DNA of 64,000 nucleotides from Datisca glomerata (taxonomy: Eukaryota; Streptophyta; Magnoliopsida; Cucurbitales; Datiscaceae), in assembly GCA_003255025.1 (NCBI GenBank), contig QANY01008042.1, forward strand, positions 310,001 through 374,000. The letters are read 5' to 3'. Below are positions 48,679 through 61,893 of the stretch, piece after piece. A model generated the notes under the pieces. It ran no database searches, was not told the origin of the DNA, and saw nothing but the letters and a program-made list of their open reading frames with translations. A program made the translations under genes and the position numbers. Positions within the stretch are counted from its first letter, which is position 1, and every line of letters begins with the position of its first letter.

Positions 48679-49280
48679 TGTTATGGGTGTTTTTCCAACC
48701 ATTAATGACGCAATGACATGTGTTACGTCTAATTAGAGGGCCCCCGATGAAGGAAAGTCTTGGGGGAAAAGAGGAGGAATAAAGGTCCACGAAGAAATCT
48801 TGGATAATCCCGAACACAAGGTCATCGTTACTCATCGAAAGCAGCGGCCTACAGGCCCAATCCTCGTGAAAGGATGTCAAGATAGCTTATGTTCATTTAT
48901 TTTGACATTTAATGATAAATGCTTTATGTCAATGTCATCTTCCTTCTATTGAATCAAAGATAGGCTTTGTGTCTCACAAAGCTTATCTAACATGCCTCCA
49001 AGAGGCTTATTCAAGACAATACCTCCTACCCGAGGACTCAGGTATAAATACTTCCACTAATCGACGTAAGAGGTAGGTTTTTCTCTCCCCTGAGAAAACT
49101 ATGCCAAAATCTCTCCAGAATACTAACTTAGACATCGGAGGCTCTTCGAAGAGGAAACCACCCCCGGCTCTTTTTACCTTAGAATTCTTTATATGTGTTA
49201 TGTAGATTCCCGCCTTAGAAGACCCCTACATGGAAAGGAGATTGCATGCCACCTCACTGTTGAAGCCTTTGACATCAACA
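48679..49280 (+). repeat. gypsy-like LTR 2 (shared middle LTR)
   Basis: 602 bp from TGTTATGGGTGTTTTTCC to GACATCAACA. It is preceded by purine-rich GACTAGGGGCAAT and followed by GTTGGCCCCGTCTGTGTGG, resembling the GGCGCCGTCTGTGGG primer-binding motif of plant gypsy elements. It closes element 1 and opens element 2. Confidence 0.8.
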
Positions 49281-49300
49281 GTTGGCCCCGTCTGTGTGGA
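49281..49300 (+). promoter_or_regulatory. gypsy-like primer-binding site
   Basis: GTTGGCCCCGTCTGTGTGG directly follows the LTR end CAACA. The form is close to the common TTGGCGCCGTCTGTGGG site. The tRNA is not assigned. Confidence 0.6.
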
Positions 49301-50579
49301 CGACTGCAAAGTCATTCCTGTTCAGAGTATTCAGAACCATTTTCTTCTCTCAATGAGAGAACATGTCTAGTACTTTACGTCGATGAAGGTCGGGATGAAA
49401 GTAAGAACCCACATTTCACCTGCTAGAAGAAGGACCTCCTTTCACCATGACAATCACCCGACAAAAGAAGAAGGACAAGACACGTATAATCTCTAAGGTA
49501 ACCATGAAGGGGAGGAAAGACGTGTCATTCACTATTCGGGTGATAATGGTCTCTTGCATGAAAATGATCCTTCCCTACAACTTAAAGGCTCACTGGTAGA
49601 ATCGCTAAGTATTAACTAAACTCTTGGGAAAAATCATCCAGGGAACGACATAATGACCTATTGACTCGAAGAGAGTGTCACCACTTGGTGAAGCCGGGAC
49701 CAACACGAAGCCAAGTTGAGGATGGCAGGACTTTCCCTTTGTAAGGTTCTGGTAGAGGTCATCACCAAAAGACGAAGGAGGAAAACATAGTTGGTGGAGA
49801 GTAAACGAAGGTGAAGACCCCCAAATGACCCTTCGGGGTAGTATATGATCAACTGTGGAAGGTGGAGGAAGGTATCAACAGGCCACCCTCCGTCTAAATC
49901 ACTGGTGATGTTCTTGGCCATCAACAATTTTGCAAAGCTCTAGTGTAGGTGAAAGGCGATACTGATGACTGGGTCCGGGATCATCCATCCACCACGGGTG
50001 AGATACAAACTTGGGCTACACGACTTCTAATTCCCAAATCTCACTTCGAGTGAAATGGAAGGACGAAAGCCTTGACAAGATCGACGCACGGGCTCACGAG
50101 CCAAGCCAAGACATGAAGCCTCAGTGAGAGGATCAACTTTTACTCCTACCAAGCCCCCGAGCTAGATGGATCAACCCATAGGAAATAAGCCTGTGACCGG
50201 CGCATCACCCAGGAAAAACTTGAAGGGCCATGATGGTTGGCGGTACTCCCGCCAGAACAGTTGGAGAGGGAGGATCAGGACAAACTCATATCTTCCCACG
50301 AACAGGCTGTAGAGCTTGAGAGGTTCTTCCATTGATGCAAAAATGCATCTCGTGAAATGAGAAGTCCACTCATCTTCGGGGGCATACCATAATCACGAAG
50401 CTAAATCAGATTTCGGGATGCTCCCATCTCAAAAGAGACATCGAGACCGAAAGGTATGAATTTAATAATTGCACATAAATTGTAAAGGATTTATTTTAGG
50501 AACAGTTCTCCACATTGGTTCCCCCCATTTAGGGTAAAGGAAATGATCGACTCTTCTACAAAGTATGACGGAGGATTAA

Positions 50580-51155
50580 AAAATGATGACTGGTGATGTG
50601 CTATAACCTGACAGTCAGGATTAAACAAAAAATGATGACATGTGAGGTGCTCTAACTCAACAATCATGATTAAATAAAAAGTAATGACTGGCGAGGTGCT
50701 CTATCTTGACAGTCAGGATCAAGGCAAAAAGAATGTCTATCGAGCACCCAAGCTCGTCAGACAGTATTCAAGGGTCTAGCCAGAGCAGGAACATCTGGCT
50801 AGACATCAAGGCAAAAAATGATGTCTATCGAGTACCCCAGCTCATCAGATGGGATCCAAAGGTGTAATCAGAGCAGGTACACCTGGCTAGACATCAATGA
50901 TAGGTGCCTGCCATGCGTTCATGCTCACAGATGGGATCACGGGTCTAGTCGGAGCAGGCACGTCTAGCTAGACATCATGAAAAGATTTCTTCCTAGCACT
51001 CATCCTCATAGACAGGATCAAGAGTCTAGCCAGATCAGGAACGCATGGCTAGACATCAAGGAAATAAGTCTGCCGAGCGGTCATGCTCGCAGGCGAGATG
51101 CAAGGGTCTAACCAGAGTAAGCACGAATGTTAGACATCAAGGAAAGATGTATGTC
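50580..51155 (+). repeat. tandem repeats in internal region 2
   Basis: First, about three units of 50-60 bp containing GACTGGCGAGGTGCTCTA. Then about five units of 84-88 bp from 50734, each with a GTCT-CCGAGC start, a CAGACGGGATC-like middle, GGGTCTAGCCAGAGCAGG and a GGCTAGACATCAAGG end. Units differ by 10-25%. Confidence 0.75.
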
Positions 51156-51627
51156 AGAACAATATTGCCTGCCTAGACTAAGGAAAGTAATGACTGCCAA
51201 GTACTCATGCCCGTCTGATAGGGTGAACGAAAAGCTTCACCCTAGGTAATCTCGACATTAGGGACAAAGATATCTATTGAGCATTATAGCTTGAAAGATG
51301 AGGATAAGGCCCTCTGATGAGCACTTTAACTCAAGGATTTTTCCAAAATAAGAATGTCTGGATAGATGATAAAGGATTAGTCCTCTGGGTAAAAATGAAA
51401 GAAATTCAACTTGCCTTCTGGGTCGCTAGACCAAGAAAAATACCAACTACGAAAAGGAAAAATGAAAAAAATGGCCAATAATTAATTCAATTCGGTGCAG
51501 TCTCCCTTGACGAATGAAGCCTAAGGCACAAGAGTGAGATGCCCAAGGCAGGTGAAGTCTAGCTGAGATGATGGAGTCTTCGGACCCGGGTATAAGAGGC
51601 CACCTAAGTCCTCGATTATGGGCAACT

Positions 51628-51970
51628 GTTATGGGTGCTTTCTCAACCATCAATGATGCAATGACATGTGTTACACCGTATTAGAGGTCTCCGATGAAGG
51701 AAATCCTTGGGGGAAAGGGGTGGAAGAAAAGTACACAAAGAGAGCTCGGATAATCCCGAATATAAGGTCATCATTACTAGCTGAAAGTAGCACCATACAG
51801 ACCCAATCGTCGTGACATGATGTGAGGATTGCCTCCCCCGGTCATTTTGACGTTTAATGCTGAATGTTTTATGTCAAAGTCACCTTCCTTCTATCCAATC
51901 AAAGACATGTATCGTGTCTCACAAAGCTTCTCTTACACTCCTCGAAAAGGCTTCTTTGACACATTTTATC
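51628..51970 (+). repeat. gypsy-like LTR 3, truncated by copia D
   Basis: It starts TGTTATGGGTGCTTTCTC and follows LTR 2 for 343 bp until TCGACACA/TTGACACATTTT. The copia D LTR (TATTGGAAATCGAGG) then begins at 51971. The rest of LTR 3 would lie beyond copia D, outside the window. Confidence 0.75.
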
Positions 51971-53293
51971 TATTGGAAATCGAGGCGCGTAGCGTAGGTG
52001 GTTTATTTAAGATTTTTATTTATTGGCCACAAGTTCCAAAAAAAAGTGAAACATTTTTTCTCAACTGATCCATTATATATCTATATATTAAATTAAATAC
52101 ATTCATAGAAAGTAATAATACCTCTCGAAATCTATTAAGCGTTTTCGCTATCTCCTAGTAAAACAATGAGCGTAAGATTCTATGAAGAACGAACTATGAG
52201 ATCCACACCAAGGTCTTCCAATGTAATCCTCAAACACGATAGAACGTGTGTAGGCATGTAGAATAAATCAAAAAAACTTTTCTATCTTTAAATGTACTCA
52301 ACATGAGATCTAGAGATTTGGAGAATGACTTTTGAGATAGAACTGTGAGAGAGAATTGGAGAGTTCATAGAGCTTTGATTAACAAATTAATTACACATAT
52401 GATTACTTAATGAGGCCAACATTATCTATAAATATTCTAGGTCAAGATTTTTATGGTTTCCATAAAATAATAAATTATTTATAAATGTGCCATTGTAGTG
52501 TTAGTCTCCGCCACACTGTAGTGTCGTATGGCACAACACCTTGTCACGTGCCACTGTAGTGCCGTGAGACACTATATTGTGTCATTCCAATCTCTGGTTC
52601 AAAAATTAGTGACTGGCATGTAACAGTCCGACATGCCACGTGACAATTTTTTTAAATTTATTATTTATTTTAATCAAATAATTATCTAGATATCAGTTAA
52701 TTCAAAAATAACTTATTTGATTACAAATATCAACTAACTTATTTGTTAGTTAAAAATAACATATTAGTTAATTTAAATTCAAATTATTATCTTATAATAA
52801 TTTAATATTATTTACTTTCATAAATCAAATATATTGTCTCACTTATTGATTAACTCAACAACTAATCGATATAATTAATTAATTATAATTTTCTAAAATT
52901 ATAATAATTAATTAATTTCATATAATTATCTCATAACTATATACTTGTCCCAGAAACTTAATTCCCTTTGCAAGCTAGTCTTTTTCTTATGTCCTGAAAC
53001 ATTCACACCATAGACTGTGTAGTACAGATGTGACTTGTGCACCACGAACTCATAATTCTAAGCTCCAATAAATCAGATTATTAATTAAACTCTTTAATTA
53101 AATAATTTTATTTGTTAATTCATTATTACTCCACCATAAATATGGAGTTGCACTCTTAGTAATTACAGAATATATTTACAGGATAATCTTGTGTATTCCA
53201 TTGATATAATCAATTCATATAGTTGTGTCCTCCCATTATGGGTTCGTAAATTAGAGCTGGTCAAAATTATCATTTTACCCTTCTTATTAACTA

Positions 53294-56200
53294 TTTTTTG
53301 GGTAAATCAAAAGTATTATAAACTAAAAGATACTTACTCAAATACAAAGGGCATATCACAGGGAGAGCAAGGAATTTACATGTAAAGAAGTAAGTCTATC
53401 TTAGAACCAAAACCAGGGTGAACCAAGCCTTGCGATCAGTTTAAACTATCTCTAGCAGATGATTAAGACATACATCAAAACCTGATTTCAAAATAAAGCA
53501 TTAAGGCCTTTATAGAACAAGCCTAACTATAAGAAGCAGACAACATAAAAGGTTCCAAACCTAGCTCAAACTAAATAGGGACTAATCAAGGGTGCTTAAA
53601 TAAGAATTGTCCAGCTCCAAGACATCAACCACCAAATACTACATTAAGATTCATAGTAGCTGCAATAATGAGTAACATGTGATATCCTTTTGAGTTGGAG
53701 AAAGCTTTGTCAAATAAACCAGAAACCATATTTGTATTCTATAGGTCATTCATATAACTAAAAGGCTTTATAAATCAACCTTACAAGCACAGTGAAAATA
53801 AAGAGGGGTGATAGGGGAGGGAGGTGGGATTGGAGGGGGGCACACACACACAAGGGTGGGGGATCAACATATAAAACTGGACCGTTTTACATGGCCTTTA
53901 CAAATTAGATCCATAGAGTAGGTCCACACAACTAGTAGAAATATACTTTATAGATAAGTCAAATAAGATTACAAGTAGTTACAAGAATTTATTAGGACCA
54001 ATACCCTAGAATTCAACTATTGTTTTATTACATGGTTCATCAGTGAACCCCTTTGAGTTGTAGAGCCTTGAGCAGACTAACTCTTCGACCATTTTGTTAA
54101 CTAGATCCTTATCTCTAAGTTTCCCTTCAAAAATCCTTGAATTCATCTCCTTCCATAGGCAATATAGGAAAGAGGTGAATGGAAGCTTTATCACAATAAC
54201 TCTAAGACAATTTTCTTTTTGCCATGGCCAGGAGCAAAGAGAGAAGTTGTGCCCTATGTCTACAAGACAGGCCACACTTGTCCATCAAGCCCCCCAATGT
54301 GCCTAGCAAATTCACAAGTCACAAATAAGTGAGAACTAGACTTGGGGTATCCCACACAGAACATACAATCTAGTCCACTCCCATGGACAACATTATTATA
54401 TTGTGCAATCCTATCTCTAGTGGTGAATTTATTAATTAAAGCCAACCAAGAGATAAAACTGCACCTTGGGACATGGTGCTTGAACCAGATCAGGGGAGCC
54501 CATCTAAAATCATCCAGATGTGGGGAGAAATGAGAATAGGTTTTAGATATACAGAACTCTCCATTAGGACTCGCACCCCAAGACCACACATCAAGGGAGG
54601 GGGGTTAGGGGGAATGGGGTGATTCCTGAGTTCATTTAACTCAGTAGTGTTGCGTGAAGGCCATTGCCACTGTCCAGATTAGATTATTACCTCAACTTTG
54701 GATTCCAATGTCCATCTTGGTCCAGAGAGAATTCTTTGACCATATCTATCCAATAAGATCCCTAGGGGGTGCCATTTATCAGGGAAGAATTTCGCAGATG
54801 AATCATCCCCAATACTTACTGAACACAAAGGAAGGTACTTGGATCTTAGCTTCAGAATTTTCCTCCAGACCTAAAAGTGGTTATGAATATAGAGCTTTTC
54901 TTGATTAGGTAAATCTGGCACCAATCTTTCTAGAGTGAGTGTTTACTCCCTGTCACCAAGAACCATAAATGTTTTGTTACTGGGACCTCATTAGTGAGAA
55001 CCAAATCTTTGATCCCTAGACCACCCTTACTCTTTTCACAGTAAATGTCAGACCATGCAACCTTGCCCCAGTGTGTTTGTCAGCAGTGCCACTCCAAAGG
55101 AAGTTCCTCATTAGATCTTGGACTTTCTTAATCACCTTCTTTGGTAAGATGAACATACCAGCCCAGAATTGAAATATTTCCATAAGAACAGATTTGATCA
55201 ATTACCATCTGCCAGCATAAGAAAGATATTTTGACTTCCAAGATTTAATTCTACTAGTAATTCTCTCCACCAGGGAATCACAATCTGTTTTGCACAATTT
55301 AGTGGAAATTAGGGGTATTCCAAGGTACCTTACTGGAAGATGGCTCTCAGGAAACTCCAAGATAGCTTGAATAACTTGAATATCATTATGCCCTACACTT
55401 GAAAGGAAAAGTGGTTTTTCAGAGCATTTTCTTGTAAACCTGACAAGTGTTTGAAGATATCAAGACACTGACTAAGCATCTAAACATACTCCTTAGTCCC
55501 CTTATAGAACAAAAATAGATCATCAGCAAAGCGCAGGTTGAATAATTTCATCTTATCACACCTCTAGTGAAACTTGAAGTTAGAGTGAGAGGCTTCAAAC
55601 TTTAGAAGCCTAGTGCGGGACTCCATAACTATTATAAACATGTAGTGAGAGATTGGGTGCCCTTGTCTAATGCTCTTAGCACCTCTGAAGTATACATTCA
55701 ACTCTCCATTAATGTTAATAGAGCAGGATGGCGAAGAGATACATTCCATTATCCAAGCTACAAAGGTGTCAGGAAAATTTAGGCAGCAGGATGGCGAAGA
55801 GATACATTCCATTATCCAAGCTACAGTGTCAGGAAAATTTAGGCATTGCAGAGCCTTACCAATTAAAGTCCAATTGAAAATGTCATAGCCTTCTTTAAAT
55901 CAACTTTTAATGCACATCTAGGCATACCTAGTGATCTATGGTAGCTTCTAATAGTTCTTGTGAGAGAAATATGTTACCTACAATCTTTCTCATAGGGATG
56001 AATGCACATTGATTGGGGCTAATAAGGTTTGGAATAGTGCCTTTCATTCTGTCTAAGGATCTTGGTGATGCATTTGTAAAGAACATTGCAACAAGAAATA
56101 GGTCTAAAGTCCCCCACAATTGAAGGGTTAGGGACTTTGGGTATTGGTGCGATAGCTGTAAAGATGATCTCTTTTAGAAGTTCACCAAAGCTAAAAAAAC

Positions 56201-57368
56201 TCAAGAATAACAGTAGTGACATCTCATCCCACTATATGCCATGATCTTTTGAAAAACCCTACTGAAAACCCACCTGGGCCAGGTGCCTTATCACTCCCCA
56301 TAAAAAATGGTTGTTTTAACTTCCTCAACTGTAACTGGAGCAATTAGGAGGTTTGCTTGTGATTCATGAAGCTTCTTTGGAGAGCACAATCTAGTATGTT
56401 CTAGTTTACTTCAGTAGGAGGGTTGGGAGATCCTAAAAGTCAGATGTAGAAGCTTATAATGTGCTCCTTAACTGAGTCAGGGTCAGAGATTATGGTTCCT
56501 TGTCCACCCAGTGGGTGATCTTTTCTCTAACTCTATTCTTCTTCATTTGGAAAAAGAAGTGAGTGTTTTGGTCACCCAAACTAAACCATTACACTCTGGA
56601 TTTCTGTTTAAAGAAGCTATCTTCAACTTTACTTAGTTCTAAGTATTCAGTACATGCAAGATCCTCTTGCTTCTGAAGTTCATGGTTGGATGGGCTATCA
56701 GCAAGTAACTATTAGATTTTCTTAAGATTGGCCCTTGCTAACCTTGTTCTTGAGGAGATGTCATTACAATGTGTCTGGTTGAATGTCTTTAAGACCTTTT
56801 TGATAGCTCTAACCTTAAAGCAGACTTTAAACATGGAAGTTCCATTGACTTCAGTAGCCCATGCTTGTTCTAGTATGGTCTAGAAGCCAGGTCTATCAAA
56901 CTAGAAATGGAAGAACTTAACGCTAGGCTTTAGTATGGGTTGGGTTTTTCCCATTTGAAGGACAATGGAACTGTGGTCAGATACGCCTGAGGGCAAAATG
57001 ACAGGTAGTATCTAGGAATTGGTCCACCCAATTAGTGTTTCCTAAGGCTCTGTCAAGCTTGCACATAGTAAATGTTTCATCATGATGTTTGTTGCTCCAA
57101 GTGAACTGACAACCTCAGTAAGCTAGATCCTAAAGTTCAACCATGTTCAAACAGTCAGTGAAATGAGACATACCATTTGTCCAACCAGCCTTGCCACCAT
57201 ATTTCTCATCAGGGCTAGTGATGACATTGAAGTCCCCCAAAGCAAGCCAAGGGGAGCTAGTGCATATTGCATGGTGATCAACCAAAGAGCTCGAAAGTTG
57301 TTTCATTTCCTGCTTAGAGTTAGCAACATAGATAAAATATATAAAACATGTGACCTGACTATCAATAT
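53294..57368 (-). mobile_element. L1-like LINE inserted in the copia D LTR
   Basis: Minus-strand ORF2 pieces. The endonuclease (about 57240-56900) has GDFNVITSPDEKYGG and, in another frame, GVSDHS. The RT (about 56300-55000) has APIPKVPNPSIVGDFRPISCCNV, NQCAFIPMRKI, and an FADD catalytic box at 55530-55519. The zf-RVT region (54589-54260) has FKHHVPRCSFISWLALINK and DCMFCVGYPKSSSHLFVTC. The 3' end is a short T-run on the plus strand at 53294-53299. Stops are frequent. ORF1 is absent, so the copy is 5'-truncated. Confidence 0.85.
54006..57260 (-). pseudogene. LINE ORF2 (endonuclease, RT, zinc-finger region)
   Basis: The protein would nick target DNA with an APE-like endonuclease and copy LINE RNA from the nick. 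The domain order is endonuclease, RT, cysteine-rich C-terminus. The RT box is FADD, an accepted variant of YADD. A 63-bp direct duplication (55723-55847) repeats the NFPDT ... VAWIMECISSPSC segment within the RT. At least five frame changes prevent translation. Confidence 0.8.
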
Positions 57369-58079
57369 GGTAAATTTGATTAGTGAACAGTCAATTTATA
57401 ATCGTATTATAAATTTAAGCTCAATAACCATTCAGTTCCATAATTAACACTTAAGAGAACCAATATACGATCCGTTAGGAAACTTTGGATTCCAAATCTT
57501 GTAAGATCATGTTCCCAACCATCTATGTCACTGAATCTCCAAGACAAAAGTTACTAGCATGTTTTATAAACAAACTTTAACGAGTGAATCAAAAGATCCG
57601 ATAGACTACTCAAGATTTAGACTGATCTACATATGATCATCTAATTGATGCATATTCAACATTTATGATAAACGGTAAGTTAATAAAAATTCACATCGGT
57701 ACTGTCCTATGTAATCAAATTATATAATGTACTTTCACTAAGATGTCCATCCACATAAGTGATTTGGATCTAGATCACATGCATTCAAAATGCTTAGCAA
57801 ACCGTACTAGCAACCATTCATTAAATATTTCATACTTTAATATGTTGCAGGCTATTTTATTCATTATCAATAATCTTAATCATCTCGTACTATTATAATA
57901 TCATAGTCTCATAATGAATGTGAAATTTTTAGATATTTATACAAATTATTCAACAATAATTCAGAAAAAATAATTATAAGAAAAATAATTTTTTATTAAT
58001 TTTAAATTAAAATGTCTTTACACATGCTTTGAGGGCATTATACCCAATAATCTCATGCTTGCCCTAAAGCAAATGTGGC

Positions 58080-61020
58080 ATCTCTCTCAACCTCATATTT
58101 CGCACATGACCTTTAAATGACTACGTAGGAAGTGTATTGGTAAAAGGATCAGCCAGGCTCTGATCTGACGCTATCTTCATAATAGTCACATCTCCTCGTT
58201 GTACAATCTCTCTTACAAGATTGTATTTCCTCTCAATGTACTTTCCCCTCTTGTGACTCATTGATTCTTTTGAATTAACTACTGCCCCACTGTTGTCACA
58301 GTACAGGATTAACGGATTATTCATGTCTAGAACTACTTCCAGGTCAATATAGGACTTTCTGAGTCAAACGGCTTTTTTCGTAGCTTCACAAGCCGTTATA
58401 TATTCGGCTTCCATGGTGGAATCTCCAATACTAGATTGTGTAATACTTCTCCAAACTACAGCTCCTTCACCTAGGATGAATATTGATCTAGTCGCTGACT
58501 TTCAACTGTCCCTATCCGATTGAAAATCAGAATCAATATATACAGTGGGGTTCAGGTCTCCTCCTGAATAAACAAGCATATAATTTCTTGTTCTTCGAAG
58601 ATACTTGAGAATGTGCTTTACTGCAATCCAGTGTTCAAAATTAGGATTTGATTGATAACGACTGACAATTCCTAATGCATAACCGTTAAAGCATGATGAA
58701 CCTTTCTCATATCATCTTCCTCCTTAGGTGTCTTAGGACACTGGTCATTGGAAAGGACAATTCCATGTCTGGTTGGTAGTTGAAATTTTTTTTTAAATTT
58801 CATAGAGAATCTTTCCAGCACCTTATCAATATAATATGCCTGAGAAAGTACCAAGAGTTTGTTCTTCCTATCCCTTAGAATTTGGATGCTTAGAATATAG
58901 CTCGCCTCTCCCAAATCTTTCAATTAGAATTTCTAAGATAACTACTTCTTTACTTTCAACAAAGTTTCCACATCATTCCCAATGAGCCGAATATCGTCTA
59001 CATAGAGAAATAAGAAAACAACTATTTTATCATTCACGAATTTATAAACACAAGCTTCATTAATATTTTGTTCGAAGCCATATGATTTAATAATTTCATC
59101 AAAAGTAAGATTCCAAGATCTTGATACTTCCTTTAATCCATAAATGGATTTAAGTAACTTGTATACTTTCTGTCTTGCCCTTTTTTCATGAAACCTTCTG
59201 GTTGCATCATATAGATACTTTCTTCAAGAGAGCCATTTAGAAAGGTTGTCTTGACATTCATTTGTCATATTTCATAGTCTAAACTAGCGGCTATAGATAA
59301 AAGAATGCGAATAGATTTTAGCATGGCAACGGGAGAGAATGTCTCTTCGTAATTGTCACATTCCCTTTTAGCATAACCTTTGGCAACTAGTCGTGCCTTG
59401 AAAATCTCTACTTTTCCATCTGCACCTCTTCTTCTTAAAAATCCATTTACATCCAATGGGTATGCCTTCTTCAAGTGGATCTACAAGTTTTCAGAAAGAA
59501 TTAGAATACATCAATTCCATTTCTTGGTTCATGGCATCTTGCATTTCTCCTTTTCAAGATCATCACTTACATTTTTATAGGTTAATGGATCGACTTTATC
59601 AGTGTCTGACACTAGGACATGTGCCTCGAGTTTATAGCGAATAGGTTTTTTACAACCCTCCCTTTACGATGTTTGCACCGAGATCTTCTGAACAAGAACA
59701 TTGGTTTCTATGGTTTGTCATTTATTAGTTAATGATGAAGATGGTCTGATCTTATCAGATGCTAGTTCTTCGAGAACTACTGTGCTCTGAGGTTTGTAGT
59801 ATACCATATAGTTGTGTTCAAGGAAAGTAAAAGTACCCACCTCTTATTTCTGGACCATAGCCAACAAAAATACACATTTCAGACCTTGAGTCTAACTTTC
59901 CAGTCTTTGGTCTAAGAATGATGGTTGGACACCCCCATATACGAAAATGTTGTAAACTTGGTTTGGAGTCATTTCATAACTCTAAAGGTGTCTTACTTAC
60001 AGACTAATAAGGAACTACATTCAAAATTTAAGTTGCCATTTGAAGTGCATATCCCTAGAATGAGAGTGGTAGTAATGAGTAGCTTAACATCGACCTAACC
60101 ATATCCAATAAGGTTCATTTTTTCCTTTCTGAAACATCATTTTGCTATGACATTCTAGGTGTTGTGAGTTGGGATAGAAGTACATACTCCAGTAGGTAAT
60201 CTTTGAATTCTAAATCTAAGTATTCACCACTTCGATCTGATCTGTTTTCAAATATTTACCTAATTGCTTTTCAGTTTCAGCTTTAAAGTTTTTAAACTTT
60301 CTAAAGGTTTCAGGCTTTCTATGCATTAGGTAAATATAACGTATCTAGAGTAATCATCAATAAAAGTGATGAAACACTTAAACCCACCCTCTAGCTTGTA
60401 CATTGATCGGTCCACAGACATCACTATGTACTAGCTCAAGTGGTTCTTTGGCCCTTTTCAAAGAAAAGTCTCTTGATCATTTTACCCTCTAGATAAGATC
60501 ACAAACCGAAAGAATTCTAACTTTTAGTTCTCACAAAGCACCATGATTTGTTAATCAATTTATTCTATCTAGATTAATATGTTCAAACCTAAGATGTCAT
60601 AGATACGTATCATCTTCTTGAGAAATCTTTTGTCGTTTGTTACCTTTTTGGATTCGCTACTTTAAATAATTCTAAATTATTTAATGTTCGTTCAGTTGGT
60701 TTAAGTATATACAGTCCATTTGAAACTTTTGAATGACGAATATTGAAACCACTATTTGAAATGACAAACATATTATTATTAAAAGAAATATCAAAATTTT
60801 GTTCAAGCAACGAGCATAAAAAAATCAAATTTCAAGAGAATCTAGGAATAAAATAAACATTGTTCAAAACAAGATAATTATTTTCATAAGTTAATCAAAC
60901 TATTCCCAGTGCCTTTGCTGAAACGAATGCACCACTGTCAACTCTCATTATCAACTCGCCTTCACTAAGCTCCCTTGAAGAATCAAGCATCTACAAAGAT
61001 GTACATACATGGTTAGTGGC
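58080..61020 (-). pseudogene. copia D pol
   Basis: 60828-60640 is the GAG-pre-integrase region (IFLCSLLEQNFDISFNNN, GLYILKPT). About 60400-59600 holds broken integrase. 59474-59265 starts the RT (FLRRRGADGKVE, RLVAKGYAKRECDNYEETFSPVAML). The YVDD box is readable near 58998 in another frame (LYVDDIRLIGND). 58923-58672 is the RT end (MKDLGEASYILSIQIL). 58324-58121 is RNase H (LYCDNSGAVVNSKESMSHKRG, ERKYNLVREIVQRGDV). Sequence similarity to copia B pol is high throughout. Frameshifts abolish the polyprotein. Confidence 0.8.
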
Positions 61021-61893
61021 TCATGAATCTATAATCCAGAATGACAAATCATATTCCACTAAACAATGTTCAAGTATAAGTAAATTATATTTACCTTTCT
61101 TTTTCAGCTCGGAGAGATACTTGTTACAGTTTTTCTTCCAGTGACCTTGAACTCCATAATGGGAACATTTTCTCTTGGATTTTTTGTCGTTCTTGTTCTT
61201 TTTACCCTTATCATTGTTCTTATCCTTTTTGTTACTATTAAAAATTACGGAAGAAGACTTTTGCTCAGCAACATTTACCTCATTCTCTTTGGTCATACTC
61301 TTTCTGAGTGACTCAAAAGTCTTCAAATCATTTAATAATTAGATCATGTTGAATTGCAACTTGTTCATAATATAGTTAGTTGGTGAACGTAGAAAAAACA
61401 GGTGTGAGCGATTCAAGTATAATGCTGACTTAGGTTCGCTCATCAATGGTAGCCCTATACACTTCTGTCTCATGCATTATGTTGATCATGTTCAAAACAT
61501 GTCCACGCACAATACATTTCTTCAACTTAGTAGTCATGTAGCTGTTAGTAGCTTCATGACGACTCTTATCAGATTGTTGCCCAAACATCGCCTATAGAGA
61601 TTCCATAATCTCATAAGCAGTTTCCATACTTTCATGATTTGCTCTGAGAACATCATTCATGCTCACAAGCATGTAACACTTAACTTTGTTGTTGGACTGA
61701 ATCCAAACATCAAATTTGCCCCTAATATTTTAAGGAGCATTAGCAGTGGGCTCCTCAGGACATTACTCAGTAAGAATAAATTTGTGGTCTCACATATAAG
61801 CATCAAACTCAAATTCAATTTTCATCTTATGAAGTTATTTCTATTCAATTTTTTGAGTGCAAGTAAAACAGTAATAGGTTGCCCATGATAGAC
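61021..61893 (-). pseudogene. copia D gag
   Basis: It starts near 61887 (MGQPITVLLALKKLNRNNF, parallel to copia B gag). The C-terminal piece (61326-61021) is Lys-rich with a zinc knuckle reading CSHYGVQGHWKKNC, in which the second Cys of CCHC is Tyr. It then has WIIDS at the junction to protease, where DSGA is expected. Frameshifts lie between. Confidence 0.75.

Larger units (their letters stand above)
49281..51627 (+). mobile_element. gypsy-like internal region 2 (no gag-pol)
   Basis: A 2.35-kb internal region between LTR 2 and LTR 3, colinear with region 1. Open frames are short and in no consistent frame. None matches gag, protease, RT or integrase, so it would depend on proteins from a relative. 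The 3' end has CTCGATTATGGGCAAC before LTR 3. Tandem repeats occupy 50580-51155. Confidence 0.75.
51971..58049 (-). repeat. 3' LTR of copia D, split by a LINE
   Basis: 51971-53293 and about 57369-58049 align to consecutive parts of the copia C LTR (45984-47620 and 47660-48301). The inserted LINE fills the gap. About 30 LTR bases around the insertion point are missing or too diverged to align. Confidence 0.8.

Noticed and set aside
50734..51155. CRISPR-like spacing of about 86-bp units
   Set aside because: The units are diverged along their whole length with no constant-repeat/variable-spacer pattern, and the DNA is a plant nuclear retroelement.
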